DNA of 64,000 nucleotides from Gyrodactylus bullatarudis (Eukaryota; Platyhelminthes; Monogenea; Gyrodactylidea; Gyrodactylidae): assembly GCA_012064415.1 (NCBI GenBank), contig SSNU01000330.1:1-64000 (forward strand), written 5' to 3'. This document shows positions 12,001 through 22,200 of the stretch, piece after piece (the first letter of the stretch is position 1; each line of letters opens with the position of its first letter). The position numbers and the translations under genes were made by a program. The notes under the pieces were generated by a model. The model was not told the origin of the DNA. It did not search any database and saw only the letters and a program-made list of their open reading frames with translations.

Positions 12001-12110
12001 TGAGCCATTGAGGAGCAGTTGTCATCGTTCCAAGGTTCATAACGATTACCACAATCGTTACTCGACCAATTTCGATTATAACAAGAATTAGCACAAGAGT
12101 TACATGGCAT
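3061..12110 (-). CDS. Small Gly/Tyr/Pro/Cys-rich protein, two exons, 8.5 kb intron
   Basis: Join on the minus strand: exon 1 12110-11720, exon 2 3197-3061 (528 nt, 175 residues). Exon 1 ends CCTG followed by a GTGAGT donor. Exon 2 follows TTTTCAG, and the split codon rejoins as Gly, giving YFRPG-MDMGYYNNPY. The protein begins MPCNSCANSCYNRNW and has no signal peptide or membrane segment. The middle is rich in Tyr, Pro, His, Gly and Ser; there are paired cysteines near residues 99-112 (CGYCDDCLNGRPC). The tail is Pro-rich with four spaced Cys and ends CRGGPY. I do not recognise a family. The same composition across both exons and the in-phase join argue that they belong together, but a 12110 start and lack of an upstream coding exon are inferred. 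The intron hosts LINE, piggyBac and many inverted-repeat elements. Confidence 0.6.
3252..4065. mobile_element. Inverted-repeat element, family B, most intact copy
   Basis: Both ends carry the same perfect 28-bp terminal inverted repeat, beginning CCTAATTGACATGAAGATGA on the left (3252-3279) and its reverse complement on the right (4038-4065). Length is about 814 bp. The interior is AT-rich, with several internal segments repeated in inverted order (motifs like AATCGATAAAAATTTT), and no transposase. It lies just left of the piggyBac remnant inside the intron of the two-exon minus gene. Confidence 0.8.
4355..5529 (-). pseudogene. piggyBac-type transposase, broken
   Basis: Two ORFs in the same frame on the minus strand (5529-5170 and 5157-4360) are separated by one in-frame TAA just after KSMLQSKVR. 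Together they match a PGBD4/piggyBac DDE transposase (DDE_Tnp_1_7): an acidic N-terminus, then DELRRWIGISLYFGV, then MTVDEQLISFRGRCPFKVY (first catalytic Asp region), then VTCDNFFTTHELA (second catalytic Asp). After TYYHKE a frameshift occurs; the expected peptide continues in another frame (NVTILRYGQKKNKPVLIIST) and stops at 4355. The region with the third catalytic Asp and the Cys-rich tail is missing, so the protein is about 200 residues short of the family's usual length. One nonsense change, one frameshift and a 3' truncation make it inactive. Confidence 0.9.
5580..5814 (-). mobile_element. 5' end of the piggyBac element with TTAA target site
   Basis: Read on the minus strand, TTAA (5815-5818) is followed by CCCTCGCGTGATATCTGGGG, the form expected of a piggyBac terminal repeat (TTAA then CCC...). 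It lies about 285 bp upstream of the transposase start codon at 5529. Inside it two short inverted motifs, GGGGTAAAAAAATGACCCC (about 5586-5604) and GGGGTCATTATTTACCCC (about 5780-5797), could be the internal repeats used for transposase binding. No matching terminal repeat was seen beyond 4355, so the other end appears to be lost. Confidence 0.7.
5992..6207. mobile_element. 216-bp TTAA-flanked MITE (family D)
   Basis: TTAA at 5988-5991 is followed by CCCTTTCGGTGTCGATG. The right end reads CGGCACCGATAGGG followed by TTAA at 6208-6211, so the ends are inverted repeats CCCTTTCGGTGTCGA and CCCTATCGGTGCCGA. TTAA duplication and a CCC start are hallmarks of piggyBac-type mobilisation. No coding capacity. 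The 65-residue ORF overlapping it is a chance frame. Confidence 0.8.
6294..6330. repeat. Single end of a family B element
   Basis: AAATTCTTATCTTCATGTTGACCAGG matches the right terminal repeat of the 3252-4065 element with three or four changes. No partner left end was recognised in the preceding 500 bp, so this is treated as a decayed or truncated copy. The flanking stretch from 6330 to 7430 is AT-rich and shows no gene that I can support. Confidence 0.5.
7440..7526. mobile_element. Fragment of TTAA-flanked MITE family A
   Basis: The segment TCAAGTATCTTTCAGTTCAA, then AAGTTTTGTGCTCCATTGG, then AATGGGACATGAAGG followed by TTAA (7527-7530) matches one end of the element at 59338-59764 and of those at 10.9, 23.9, 53.4 and 27.96 kb. 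A run of nine or ten G at about 7442-7452 is notable in such AT-rich DNA. Confidence 0.65.
7574..8476 (+). mobile_element. LINE reverse-transcriptase 3' fragment, copy 2 (5' truncated)
   Basis: An uninterrupted frame from about 7577 to the stop at 8284 encodes the C-terminal part of a non-LTR reverse transcriptase. It begins just after where the YxDD box would be, with LESMGLCLNRDKCKIM (the conserved G.x.N..KC motif), then FTFDLGFSIDSKL, then an LKAYKCLVLSHFDYLFPLL block and ERIQYRFLHSLYPNLDSYNA. It has no endonuclease, palm or RNase H segment. About 170 bp of 3' UTR follow and end AATAAAATATTTCTAAC plus an oligo-A run at 8466-8474. The arrangement is typical of Jockey/CR1-like elements, but the clade is not certain. 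The open frame suggests a recent insertion; it cannot move on its own. Confidence 0.85.
8480..9817. other. AT-rich intronic stretch, no gene seen
   Basis: This stretch lies inside the 8.5 kb intron of the two-exon minus gene. It has no ORF above 60 residues that I would support. From about 8640 to 8960 it contains phrases (GATTTTTACAAAAATCTCATTTTTTCATCAA) that resemble the arms of the foldback element at 9818-10388, so part of it is probably an old relative. Confidence 0.5.
9818..10388. mobile_element. Foldback element with about 120-bp inverted arms
   Basis: The left arm, 9818 to about 9938, starts ATTGACATGAAGTTGGGGAT and continues through GATTTTTACAGATATCTCGA to ACTCATATTGCCCACTTTTA. The right arm, about 10268 to 10388, is its reverse complement with few changes. 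The outermost bases (TTGACATGAAG) are shared with family B ends, so this may be a long-armed relative of that family. The loop of about 330 bp has no gene. A one-arm relative lies at 48.68-48.81 kb. The two ORFs here (81 and 93 residues) are frames through the arms. Confidence 0.85.
10899..11343. mobile_element. MITE family A copy, degraded
   Basis: The left part reads CCCCTCATGTCTCAATGTTCC then GAACTGAAAGATACTTAAAA and CATTAGAAAGGAAATTTAAG. The right part reads GATGAAATAAGAATAATTTATGACATGGAGG. The same order of phrases is found in the copies at 53.4-53.9 kb and 59.3-59.8 kb. The ends are eroded and the TTAA duplication is not clean here. Confidence 0.65.
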
Positions 12111-14320
12111 CGGGAGGGCTGTATCTCTTTTTTCACACTTGCTGTATTTTAACTTTTATTCAACTTTCACGCTATTTCTCTCTTGATAAAGAAGATTGAA
12201 TATCAAAGACAGAAACACACACACAGTAATAAGAATAAAAGAATACAATCTTTTGAGTTATTCACCAATTAATGAGAATTACATAACTTAGAACTTAATG
12301 TGTCATCAATCTATTATTACAATGAAAGAATATTGAGAATGCACTGTAAAATTTGTGAGATCAGCAACTGGTGCAGTTAAACGTGAAATATTATCATTTT
12401 GATATTGAATTATTTGAAAGATTCGCAAAAAAGTTATCTGTGAGAGTAGTAATGAGCATACACCTAGACCACTATCTCATGAGAAGTTTATACAAATAAA
12501 TCATCTATCATTATCATCATATTCACCATAGTTTTAGTTATTTGGTTGACATGAAGATGAAAAATTAACTATTTCAAGTCAAAAGAAAATTTATTTTTCA
12601 AATTGAGCCAAATAGTTGTTAATGGCGAAAAAATTTGCTTAAAAATTCAATCTGACTCAAGTTTGAATTTTTTTTGTGAATTTCGAAAATTTTAATAATG
12701 TGAAACTTCATTAAGAATATCATGGTTGGTTTCTGAACTCTTCTATAGAGGATTTTTCTCACTCGCAGATGTGTGTTCAACTCCTCTAGATAAACTTAAA
12801 TATATATTTTAAAAACCTCAGAAATTTGTCAGATTTTTTTGTTAGAAAATAAATCTATATTGTGAAATAGGTAATATGCACAAAATAGGAGTATAAAAAT
12901 TAATAGTAATCTCGGTTTTTTTTATTTTTTTGAAATCGAACATTTTTATTTATATACAGAATTAAAAAGATTAATGATTGTACAAATAAGAGATCAGAGA
13001 AAGAGTGTTTAATGTGCCCGGTGTGTGGGAGGTTTTGAACCTTTTATGAAACATAATTTCATCTTTTTTTGCTGATTTATAAAAAATAATATAAATATAA
13101 TGTCATTTATTAACAGAGTTATTAGATATGGAAATGAATGAATCTAACAAGTAAAATCACAAAACATTATGGTTACTAATGAAGGACTGGATAACGAAGA
13201 GTTTTTGTGTAATCTATTTTGCTACGAACGTGATGCATTATGGATTTTAAACACTTAGTATTGTCACAATCATAGATTTTAAATTTATTATTTATTGCTT
13301 CGAAAGAGGAGAGAAGGAATGATTTTTAAAAAAATTGGTGTCTGAAATTATAGTTATGTTCGATCGGAGAGGAGGTCATGAGGAAATTTTTAACACTAAA
13401 AGCTTATCTTCTAACCCAGAGAGGTTGAAGACCAGAGGCTAAAATCTGAGAATTAAACGATTCTAGGAATGGAAAGAGCCAATATAGAAAACTACTTTGG
13501 ATTCTTTCAATTTCTCGAGCTTGAGCTCAAATTAACAAGAAAGGTTGAGTTGTAGTCTAAATGATGAAATTATGTTTTTGAAGTTTTACCCAACCAGGAA
13601 TTAATTTTAGCGCTTGATATTTATAGATTTCACATCTCTATTCAATTTTCTATCAAGAAGCCTTTGACCCGAGCGATTTTAAAATTTCATCTATATTACA
13701 CATTTTATTAAAAAACCATTCAATAAAAAAATTTCGACCTCAAGTCAGGGTCCTTTTTTCCTGACTTTGGACAATAAAATGTATTGAGGGATTTTCTTCA
13801 AATTTAGCTTAATAATTAATAAGTTATTATAAATAATTACAGTTATTACTGTATAATAATAATTTGAATTATTGAATTTGTCAACTTTTCATTAACACTC
13901 ATTGAGTGTCACTCAAAGTCCCACAGTGATAGTTCTATCACATATCATTTTAGAAACTTATTTTTATTCAAGTCTCAGAAAATACTTCGTTTACCAGCCA
14001 TTCGATAGGAAATCTATTAATCCCCTGGAATACATAAAGATCTTGGCTCTATCATTCGTCAAACTCGTGCTATACTAATTCAAAAATTGGTTTTTTTGAA
14101 AACCTACTTCCCGGGATAAGATAGGTCACATCTGTAGAATTTAAATATGAAATCGCCTGAACCCTATCTGCTAAAGCTACAAAGATGGCCTGTTTGTGAT
14201 CGATAACTTCTTAATTAAAAATAATTGCAATAAAACAACTATAGGTTCGTAACAGGCGTGTTCACAAACCATAGGATAGAAAAGAGATTGAATGTGAATC
14301 ATGAAAAAATATTCTCTGGG
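12111..14320. other. Intergenic region upstream of the two-exon minus gene
   Basis: This should hold the promoter and 5' UTR of the minus-strand gene that starts at 12110; no TATA or initiator element could be singled out in such AT-rich DNA. A single family B end (GGTTGACATGAAGATGAAAA) lies at about 12543. No ORF worth calling was found on either strand. Confidence 0.5.
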
Positions 14321-14328
14321 ACTTTAAC

Positions 14329-14930
14329 CCTTTCGATACCATAGCTGAACGAATAAAGTTTCAGGCTTAATTCTCTCACAGAATTACTTAAAATGTGATG
14401 ATAAAAAACATTTACTGGGACAAAATTTAATGAAAATCTTTTCTTACACATAATTTCATCAGGGTCTGATTTATATTGAAAATCCCATCTACTGGTGAGT
14501 AATTTAGAGTGAAACTTTGCCAATGAAGGGATTTATTCGCAAGATCATTGTTTTGAAGACTCAATTAATGCCAAAAAGAATACCTTTTAAATTTCATTCG
14601 ATCTTATTACAAAATAAGCTAGATATTGAAGATCTAAGGTAAATATGGGGTTGAAAATTGCCCCATTTTCACGAGACTATTGATGAAACTGTTCATTGAT
14701 TTCATGCATAAAAAATATTCCTTGTTTTGGATTAACTATTTAGCTTCTACGGAAATTAATCTTATTATCTCTGAACATTGATAAGTTTAATAATTTCGAT
14801 CAAAAAGAATCATGAATTAAGGAAGAATTCGGTAAGAAGGAAGTAAAATTTCATTAAAAAATGTTTCAAAATCATTAGAAAAAGTCAGTTTGAACATAGA
14901 GGTCATATATGACCTCTGGAATCGAAAAGA
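14329..14930. mobile_element. TTAA-flanked MITE family C, copy 1 (about 602 bp)
   Basis: TTAA (14325-14328) precedes CCCTTTCGATACCATAGC. The right end reads CTCTGGAATCGAAAAGA followed by TTAA (14931-14934), an inverted repeat of the left end with a few changes. The central segment from about 14490 to 14720 is nearly identical to a segment in the copy at 33.7-34.2 kb. It includes a GGGGTTGAAAATTGCCCC inverted motif much like the ones in the piggyBac end at 5.6-5.8 kb. The 74-residue minus-strand ORF across its left end has no recognised similarity. Confidence 0.8.
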
Positions 14931-15189
14931 TTAATTCCAAACAATTCTGATCAGTTGCCTTCATGATGCTCACAAAAATTCAAATGGTTTCTGAAGATAA
15001 TGAAAAATTTACATGAACTTCTTTAGAAAAATTAGAATTCTTCGTCTAATGAGGATCCCAGATTTCAGTATTTAATTTGTAGCTGCAAATATTTCTAGCT
15101 CAAAGGTTGTGAAACAAACAAAAACGATGATGTTCATTTTTGTAGAAGAAATATTATTGCAAAAAAATATAATTTACATGTTTGTGTAT

Positions 15190-15500
15190 TAGGGCAAATA
15201 TTTTCTTTTCCAAACAACACTTTCTGGCCGATTTGCTAATCTGCACGCTTTTACACAGAAGAGAAGATTTTCATTAAAATCCCATTTTGCCAAAACTCTT
15301 TAAAACGCATTGAATATATGTATCAAAGTGATTTTAAATAACTATCAGAATAATTCCCTTCCGAAAAGTCATACAGATTGTTCAAAACGTGAATTTCATC
15401 AATCATCGTTCAGTAGTAGAATTCATTCAAAATTTTTTGGTACGGATTCAAAGATTGTAATTTTCAAAGGAGATTTTTCATATCAAAAAAAAATTTTAAT
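15190..15500. repeat. Diverged dispersed repeat, family F
   Basis: Phrases such as GAATTCATTCAAAATTTTTT and GATTCAAAGATTGTAATTTTCAA resemble, with many changes, segments at 26.33-26.56 kb (opposite strand) and 44.64-44.80 kb. No terminal repeats were identified. The 83-residue ORF here is low-complexity and not supported as a gene. The remaining bases to 16296 show nothing else that I can name. Confidence 0.4.
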
Positions 15501-16296
15501 ATTTAATTTCTCACAATTTAATTCTCTATCGAATGAGCAAAAAAATTTGTTATTAAAGTAATTTTGGTGTTTTGTGACAGGTAAGATATTTCAGAGGAAA
15601 ATAGTAACGAGTATAATCGAGGATAATACAAGTCTCATCTATATCGGAAAAAGATCTGTTTAGCATTCATTGTAGCTAAGAGGACCAATGCAGTTTCTTG
15701 CGTCTGATCAAGATACTTGACTGCCTGAATGTTCGAAAGGGCTTTGAAAAGAAAAATAGGATGAATCTTTCCGAAGCCTGAATGGACAGAATATCGAGAA
15801 ATCTAATTTCAATTTAATTAATCTTAAAAAATACATCAAATGGCGTGTCTACTTTCAAGTAAATAACAAAATCCCCCATCAATTTTGAAGTTAACTAAAT
15901 TTTTTTGTCCAAAATAGACTTGTTACATTTTATGAAAGGTTATGAGAGTTGATCAATGATCACTGATCATCCAGTTTATAGATAAAGTTTACCATTTTAA
16001 ATATTTTTTGATGTTTATTTTAAGAAAAGCTTTGTTGCAGCTGATAATAACTTAGCAGTTAAAACTAACGGGAATAATAATAATAGAGCTTTCCCCCACA
16101 AAGTATGTGTGAGTTTCACGGATAGGAAATATTGTTTTCATTGAAAACTCGCTATAATAAACAGTTTATTAAAATTTTCAAATTAAAATAGAACCCAAAA
16201 TTGGTTCAAGTCTTAGTAAAGTTGTACTCTTGGAGTTTGTTTAACTTTGTAAACTATTTAAAACTTAAATAACCAACCCCCAACTAATATTACACC

Positions 16297-19200
16297 ATGG
16301 GCGTCCCAAGATTTTACCGTTGGATAAATCATCGCTATCCTAATATAACCCAATCCCTTGATATTCATGAAGTAATTTTTTCAATCCAATTCCTCTTTAG
16401 TCATTTGAAATCGATCATCTGTACATTGATATGAATGGAATAATTCATAGTTGGACTCATAATGATTCAAATCCTGTGAAAAGAGACGAAGAAAAGGTTT
16501 TTTCCCTCATTATGAACAACATTGAAGTACTATTTGATAAATTAAGACCTCAAAAAACCCTTTTTATTGCCGTTGACGGTGTTGCACCTCAAATTAAAAT
16601 GGCTCAACAAAGATCCAGAAGATTTCAGTGAGAATATCTTTTATTAGTCCCATCGTAATCTTTATTATAATCTACTCATATCACTCAATCTAGAAGCGCT
16701 ACAGCCTTTAAGAAAATGCTCTCTCTCAATAAACTGTCACGGGATGAATGTTTCGATTCAGTTCATATTTCTCCTGGTGAGTATTCATTTCAATATGAAT
16801 GCAATCAGTATATCTATTATCTTATTTCATCACAAACATTTTATTTCTCTATCTTTATTTTACTATCAAATTTTTAAAACCTTTTTCAATACCAGGTATC
16901 ATTCATGTTGGAATCAACTCTTTTTTCAATGATTTCATGAACATTTCTTTTGGACTCTTTTTTAGAAACAAGAGTCACAAACCATCAAAGTTTGCTATCA
17001 TGCTACATTTTTTACTAGCCAGGCTGAGCATTCTAAGTAATTCTTTGTTTTTGACTCTAAAATGTTGAGCGTTATCGTTCCAGTATAAATCTGGTAGGAA
17101 ACTGTATTTTGAGAAACTGTAGTATTGATTAATCATAACATCAATACTTTTATTTGAACAAATATAATTATGAATACTCTCTTAAAATCTTGAGAATCTT
17201 TCATTTCCCTCATAAGAATAATAGTGATTACACAAAAATTGGAAATTATTCTCAACTTAAATACACATTGTATAAAAAATAGTAATGCTCATTAGATAGA
17301 ACTTGATAACAAAATGATAATGTCCCACTGCTCCAGATTCACTCTGGATCATGTGATTTCTCCTTAATGTTTCTGTTATTACTTTGGGTAGTAGGACCTT
17401 CAAGGCTGTGACTGATTGACCGACATCATTTTTGGCAATACAAAGGAATATTGCTTCTTCCTTATCAATGATGGCGGATCGTTTAATGAGCTCCCATGAC
17501 AATGTTAGGCTCTTATTATTGGAAATCTGTATCTTTTGTATTTTATTGCCTTTATCCATTAGGTACCATGAGATATTTGGTTTAGGGTCTCCAGTTGTTT
17601 CACACAATACCTCATCTCCGAGATTATCATTTGCATTCGTTAGGTCGATTGTTTTGACACCATCTGGATTGACAATCTCCTGGCTAACTGACCTATAAAT
17701 GCCATCGTTTTGTGGGGAATCATTCTGCACTGAAAAATACTTTTCTTTCTAGAAGAAAAATGAAAAAAAAAACTCTTAACTACTAGAGAGTAACTAGAGA
17801 AAATAATCACATACTATTTCCATAATTTTTCTGCTACTCTTCTCATTCAGCCTGAGTCCGGGTTTCAGGGGACTCAGGCACATGAGATTCTTTGTTTGCG
17901 TAATTGTCTTGAGACTCTCATTATTATCACAAGGTATTCTTGTGTACCTCTCCATTCGATTGGTTGAACCGTGTAGTTCCACTGCCATTGTTTTACAATT
18001 ACTCTTCAATCGTACAAACTTCATTTGATCAATAATATCAAGAAAGTCCTTGGTTTTACAATTGGCATTAATCTGGTTATCTTCAATATTGAGCACTAGC
18101 GGATTCCTATTCATTAGGTTGTTGACACTTTTTATTCGATCAATGGGTAAATTTTTAATTTGATTATGTGACAACTCCAAATGAGTCAACTTTCTCAACT
18201 GTGGATTATTCAAGTCTTCCAGGTTCAACTCGTCGATTAAATTTCCACTCAGGTTCAACTTGACGAGACTCTGGAAGCAAATCCTCTCATTTCCATCGGG
18301 ATGATTGTAAAAGTCGAGAATGCCCCTGTAGCCAATCTCAGACAATTCGAGTTCTTTTAGACTTCTCAAAATTTCATTACAACTGTAAAACTTGAATGGA
18401 TTCGATTGGCTATCTTGAATGTGATTCAAGTGTAATCTTTCAATATGTCCATTACCGAGAAGATTATTTAAATCGTTGATCTAAAAAAATACAGATATTC
18501 AATTCAGCATTTAGTCACATTTTAATAAATAGTGCAGCACTTATACTGTTGCTGAATGTTACAGCTTACAAATGGATCTTACCGTGACTAGTATCAAAGA
18601 AACTTTCAGAGCATTTAGAAATAATCTAACAATACATCTTTGGTAGAAATATACTTGTCTTTCGTCCTCTTTCGGAGAGTTTCTTTTATACTAGTTATGG
18701 TGGGATTCAGTTGTAAACCTGTGGGATATATATTTCCTAAGCACCTAGAATGAAATACTTTTAGATAAACTTTCTACATCATTAGCAGAGCCTCAAAATT
18801 TAAAAATAACATGTACTTTGTCGCGAATTCACAAAAATATCTGGAATAAACCGAATAAAAATATGAAAGATCAATGTTTGTGTTGAAATTAAATTAAAAC
18901 ATAAACATCCCAAAATTATTATCTTCAAGGCTATTTTTGAGATTAGCAAATTTTTAAACAATAAATAAATTATATTCTTCAAAAAAGGTAGTTTGAGTTC
19001 ATTGTTACCATGGTATACAGTAAAAATGTAAAATTCCACACTACCCTAGATGAGTAGAAATGATGAAAACTCACAAAATTGTCACTCAAATCTAAAAGAC
19101 CCAAAGATCTTTCCAATATCAACTTTTTATTCAAGCATAGAGGCTTCTTCTTTGTCTTGCCAATCTGATTTAGTGACAGAATGCGTAGGGACCTTGGCAA

Positions 19201-22200
19201 AGTCCTTATCCGATCGCATTCACAAAGTCTGGGAGCATCGGATATCGTCAATTTGCGTATCATGGAAGAGATGGATAGACTCTCGAGACTTGAGCTTGTT
19301 CTAATCTCCACCTCGAGAAGGGATTCCAGGGTTATAGGTAAAATAATTTCCTGGAGGTAGTTGACCCTTTCCAATACAAGCCTTGACAATTGTTTTGGAA
19401 GCTTTGGCACCTTTTCAATGGGACAATTGACGATTTTCAATTCTTTAATTCTCTCAAAATTGGTGAGATCCACCAGACTCTGATCTAGATCATTTGGCTT
19501 CTTATCCTCGTCACAATGGAGTGTCAACATGGTTGCCATGGCTATTGATTCTATCAAATCAAAATTTTTTTCATTTCTCCCTCTTTTAAAATCTGAGTAA
19601 AAAAATCAATGATCTCTCTTTGTGTTTCATTGTTTTTGAGAAGAGTATAGTTTTCTTGGTTGGTCTGATGGGGACATTTCTAAGTAAGGGATATATTTCC
19701 CAAATTCAGCTGTTCAATCTTAATATTCAAACTCTTCATCTGGCATATAAAGAAATTCTCTTTTACGATTTCTCTACCTCGTGTAAAAATCATGAAAATG
19801 CTAAGATAGATATCACGTGAAAGTGGAATTTTTTTGATTATACTCTTGTGCTTTTCATCATTCATCCAACCAACCAAGATGACAGGATCTTCAAGGCAAG
19901 AAACCATGGTTTTTATTTTAATTTGAAAAGGGATAACAGAAGCAAATTATTCTTTATCATTTAAATTTTTTTTTGATTTAAAATAATGAATGCTGTAATG
20001 TGGTGTGTGTGTGTTTAAAATAGTCTTGTTCTCAATTCTCACCAGAAATCATAGAATGTTCTCATGCATTCAGTAAAAGGTAGAGAGACCTGCCCTCTTT
20101 CGATTCACATTTTCATGCAGTTATAATTTTTATCACCCTTCCGTTTAATTTTCTCCAAAATAAAATATCCATACAAAATATCTTAGAATAGGAAATATTG
20201 GCCAATTTTTAATGATACATTTATCATTCTATTGATAATAAATCAAGTGAAAGTATGACTAACAGAGCAAGTGTTTGTGTTTTTTTTTAATTTGCTGTTA
20301 GAAAAGCATAAATTTCACCTAATGTAATGTAATTATTGTAATTGTTGTAACCTTTAGCTATTAATAGCCAATCAAATAATTCACAGTTGGATATTTTCAT
20401 TTACTTCATTGTACTTGAATGTATTTCAATAACAAGGCTACAACATTGAGAATGTTTTTTTCTTTGTAGACTTACTGTGTGTAAAATCTTCATAATATTT
20501 AATGAAAACATATTAAAATGATTTGGTGGTAACTAGCTAACAAAAATGGTGGTTATACAATTTTCTCTCTTTCTCTGATAATAAGATCTTTCTCAACCTA
20601 ACTGGTATGCTGAGTAGTCTAAATTCATTTCGCCACGTTTCTTTTAACTCAGTTCAGAGAATACCAAACTATCCAAGTGAAATAATTTGGAATGAATCAA
20701 TCTAGGAATTCATTGACAAGTTTTAATTCTATGAAAGAATTACTCTCATGTATTTAATTTAGATCTAGAGAAAATTCAATTGAAATATTCATGCGTGATC
20801 TGAAGAGAGACTCACTTTCAGAGAGTGATATGCCATTGATGCAAATGGCATTCTCATCGTAAATATATTCCTTCAATAGGGAACAGTGTTTGGCTGGCGC
20901 TTCGAGATCCTTTGCTATGTTTATTTCTTGGAATTCCATCTTTCTCTTATTCAAGTCGGGTAGTATGAACTCCAAATGTTGCTCAACACTTTTGATACAG
21001 TTCAGGATGGCCAGGAGTAGAAGTAGGATTCTTTTCAACATTAAACTCATGTTAAACTATCAAATTGGGTCTTGTTATTTAGATAGATAGATTAGTAATC
21101 CTTAATGGGTGTGATAATGTCTGTCTGATCTTGTCATTTTCAGTTGTAGAACCATGAGTTTCATAATCTATCTTTATTAATTTTATTTTAGCTACATTTG
21201 ATTAAGCCAATGTCTCTACTTTTTATATAAATCTACATTCAATCTATACTAATATACTAATATATATGCTTATTCTAACTAATTCTCTCTTGACCAATAA
21301 GAATCCTTTTGGATCTAATGTTTTATTTTGAAAATAATGTTGGTCTCCTCTGATTGGTCGACTGTTTATTCTCTTAAATTACTCAAGTTTGTTTTGACAA
21401 CTCCAAGAAATTGATAAGTTAACTCGTTCACAACCAATGATCACGTTATGCTGGGAACTGTTGGTGATTGATCTTGACTTTACACATTATTCTTTTATTC
21501 TGTATTGTATATCTGACAGGAAGTGTTCCTTTTCTTAATCACAATAGATCTCTTTTTTAAGTACTGTATTTTATCAGATTAATATTTTACCACTGATAAG
21601 ATTTCCTACATCCTCCTTGGAGTTAACAAAAACATTTTAAACTAAACACAAGACTATCTTTCCTCTTCCTTTTTTATGGCCATAGGAAAACATGCAGCCC
21701 CCAGTTTACAACCATGACTGAGTATATGTCAACTATGGTATATCTAAAAAGAATTAAATTGTCCATTCTGAATTATCTTTGCTTTATGATTCTTTCTTCT
21801 ATAATTTTGGTCTTTTATACATTGTCTATTCCTTGAAAATATTCACGTCAGTTTGTAGTAAAAAATCATATTCATTGATAATAATTTGTAGTGAACAAGA
21901 AATTCTTTGGATAAAAGTTAATTTTTTCTCATCCAACGTGTCTTGCACAAAATCTGAAATTTGTCGGCTAAGATAAAATGATATATTTTCAAATAAGCAT
22001 TCTTCATTTTCATTAAAATTACAGATCAGATTATTTGCTCAATAATATAATCTTCAAGTTTATTTAACTGTAACTTGTCTTGTTTTTTTCGATACTACAA
22101 ATACTAAAAGTGTCACAGACACATAATCTTGATGTCTAAACAATTTGAATACAATTAAAATCAATTTGAAGGACTTTTTCGCCAGATCTGATTTCTTTCT

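Noticed and set aside
11843..12136. Two other ORFs overlapping exon 1 of the small Cys/Tyr/Gly gene
   Set aside because: They are alternative frames of the same exon and lack its compositional pattern and in-phase join to the second exon.
19656..19700. A U12-type AT-AC intron after exon 2 of the nested LRR gene (ATATCCCTTA)
   Set aside because: The match to the U12 donor consensus has an extra base and no AC acceptor or branch site was seen. An ordinary GT donor at 19732 keeps the frame, although it is weak.
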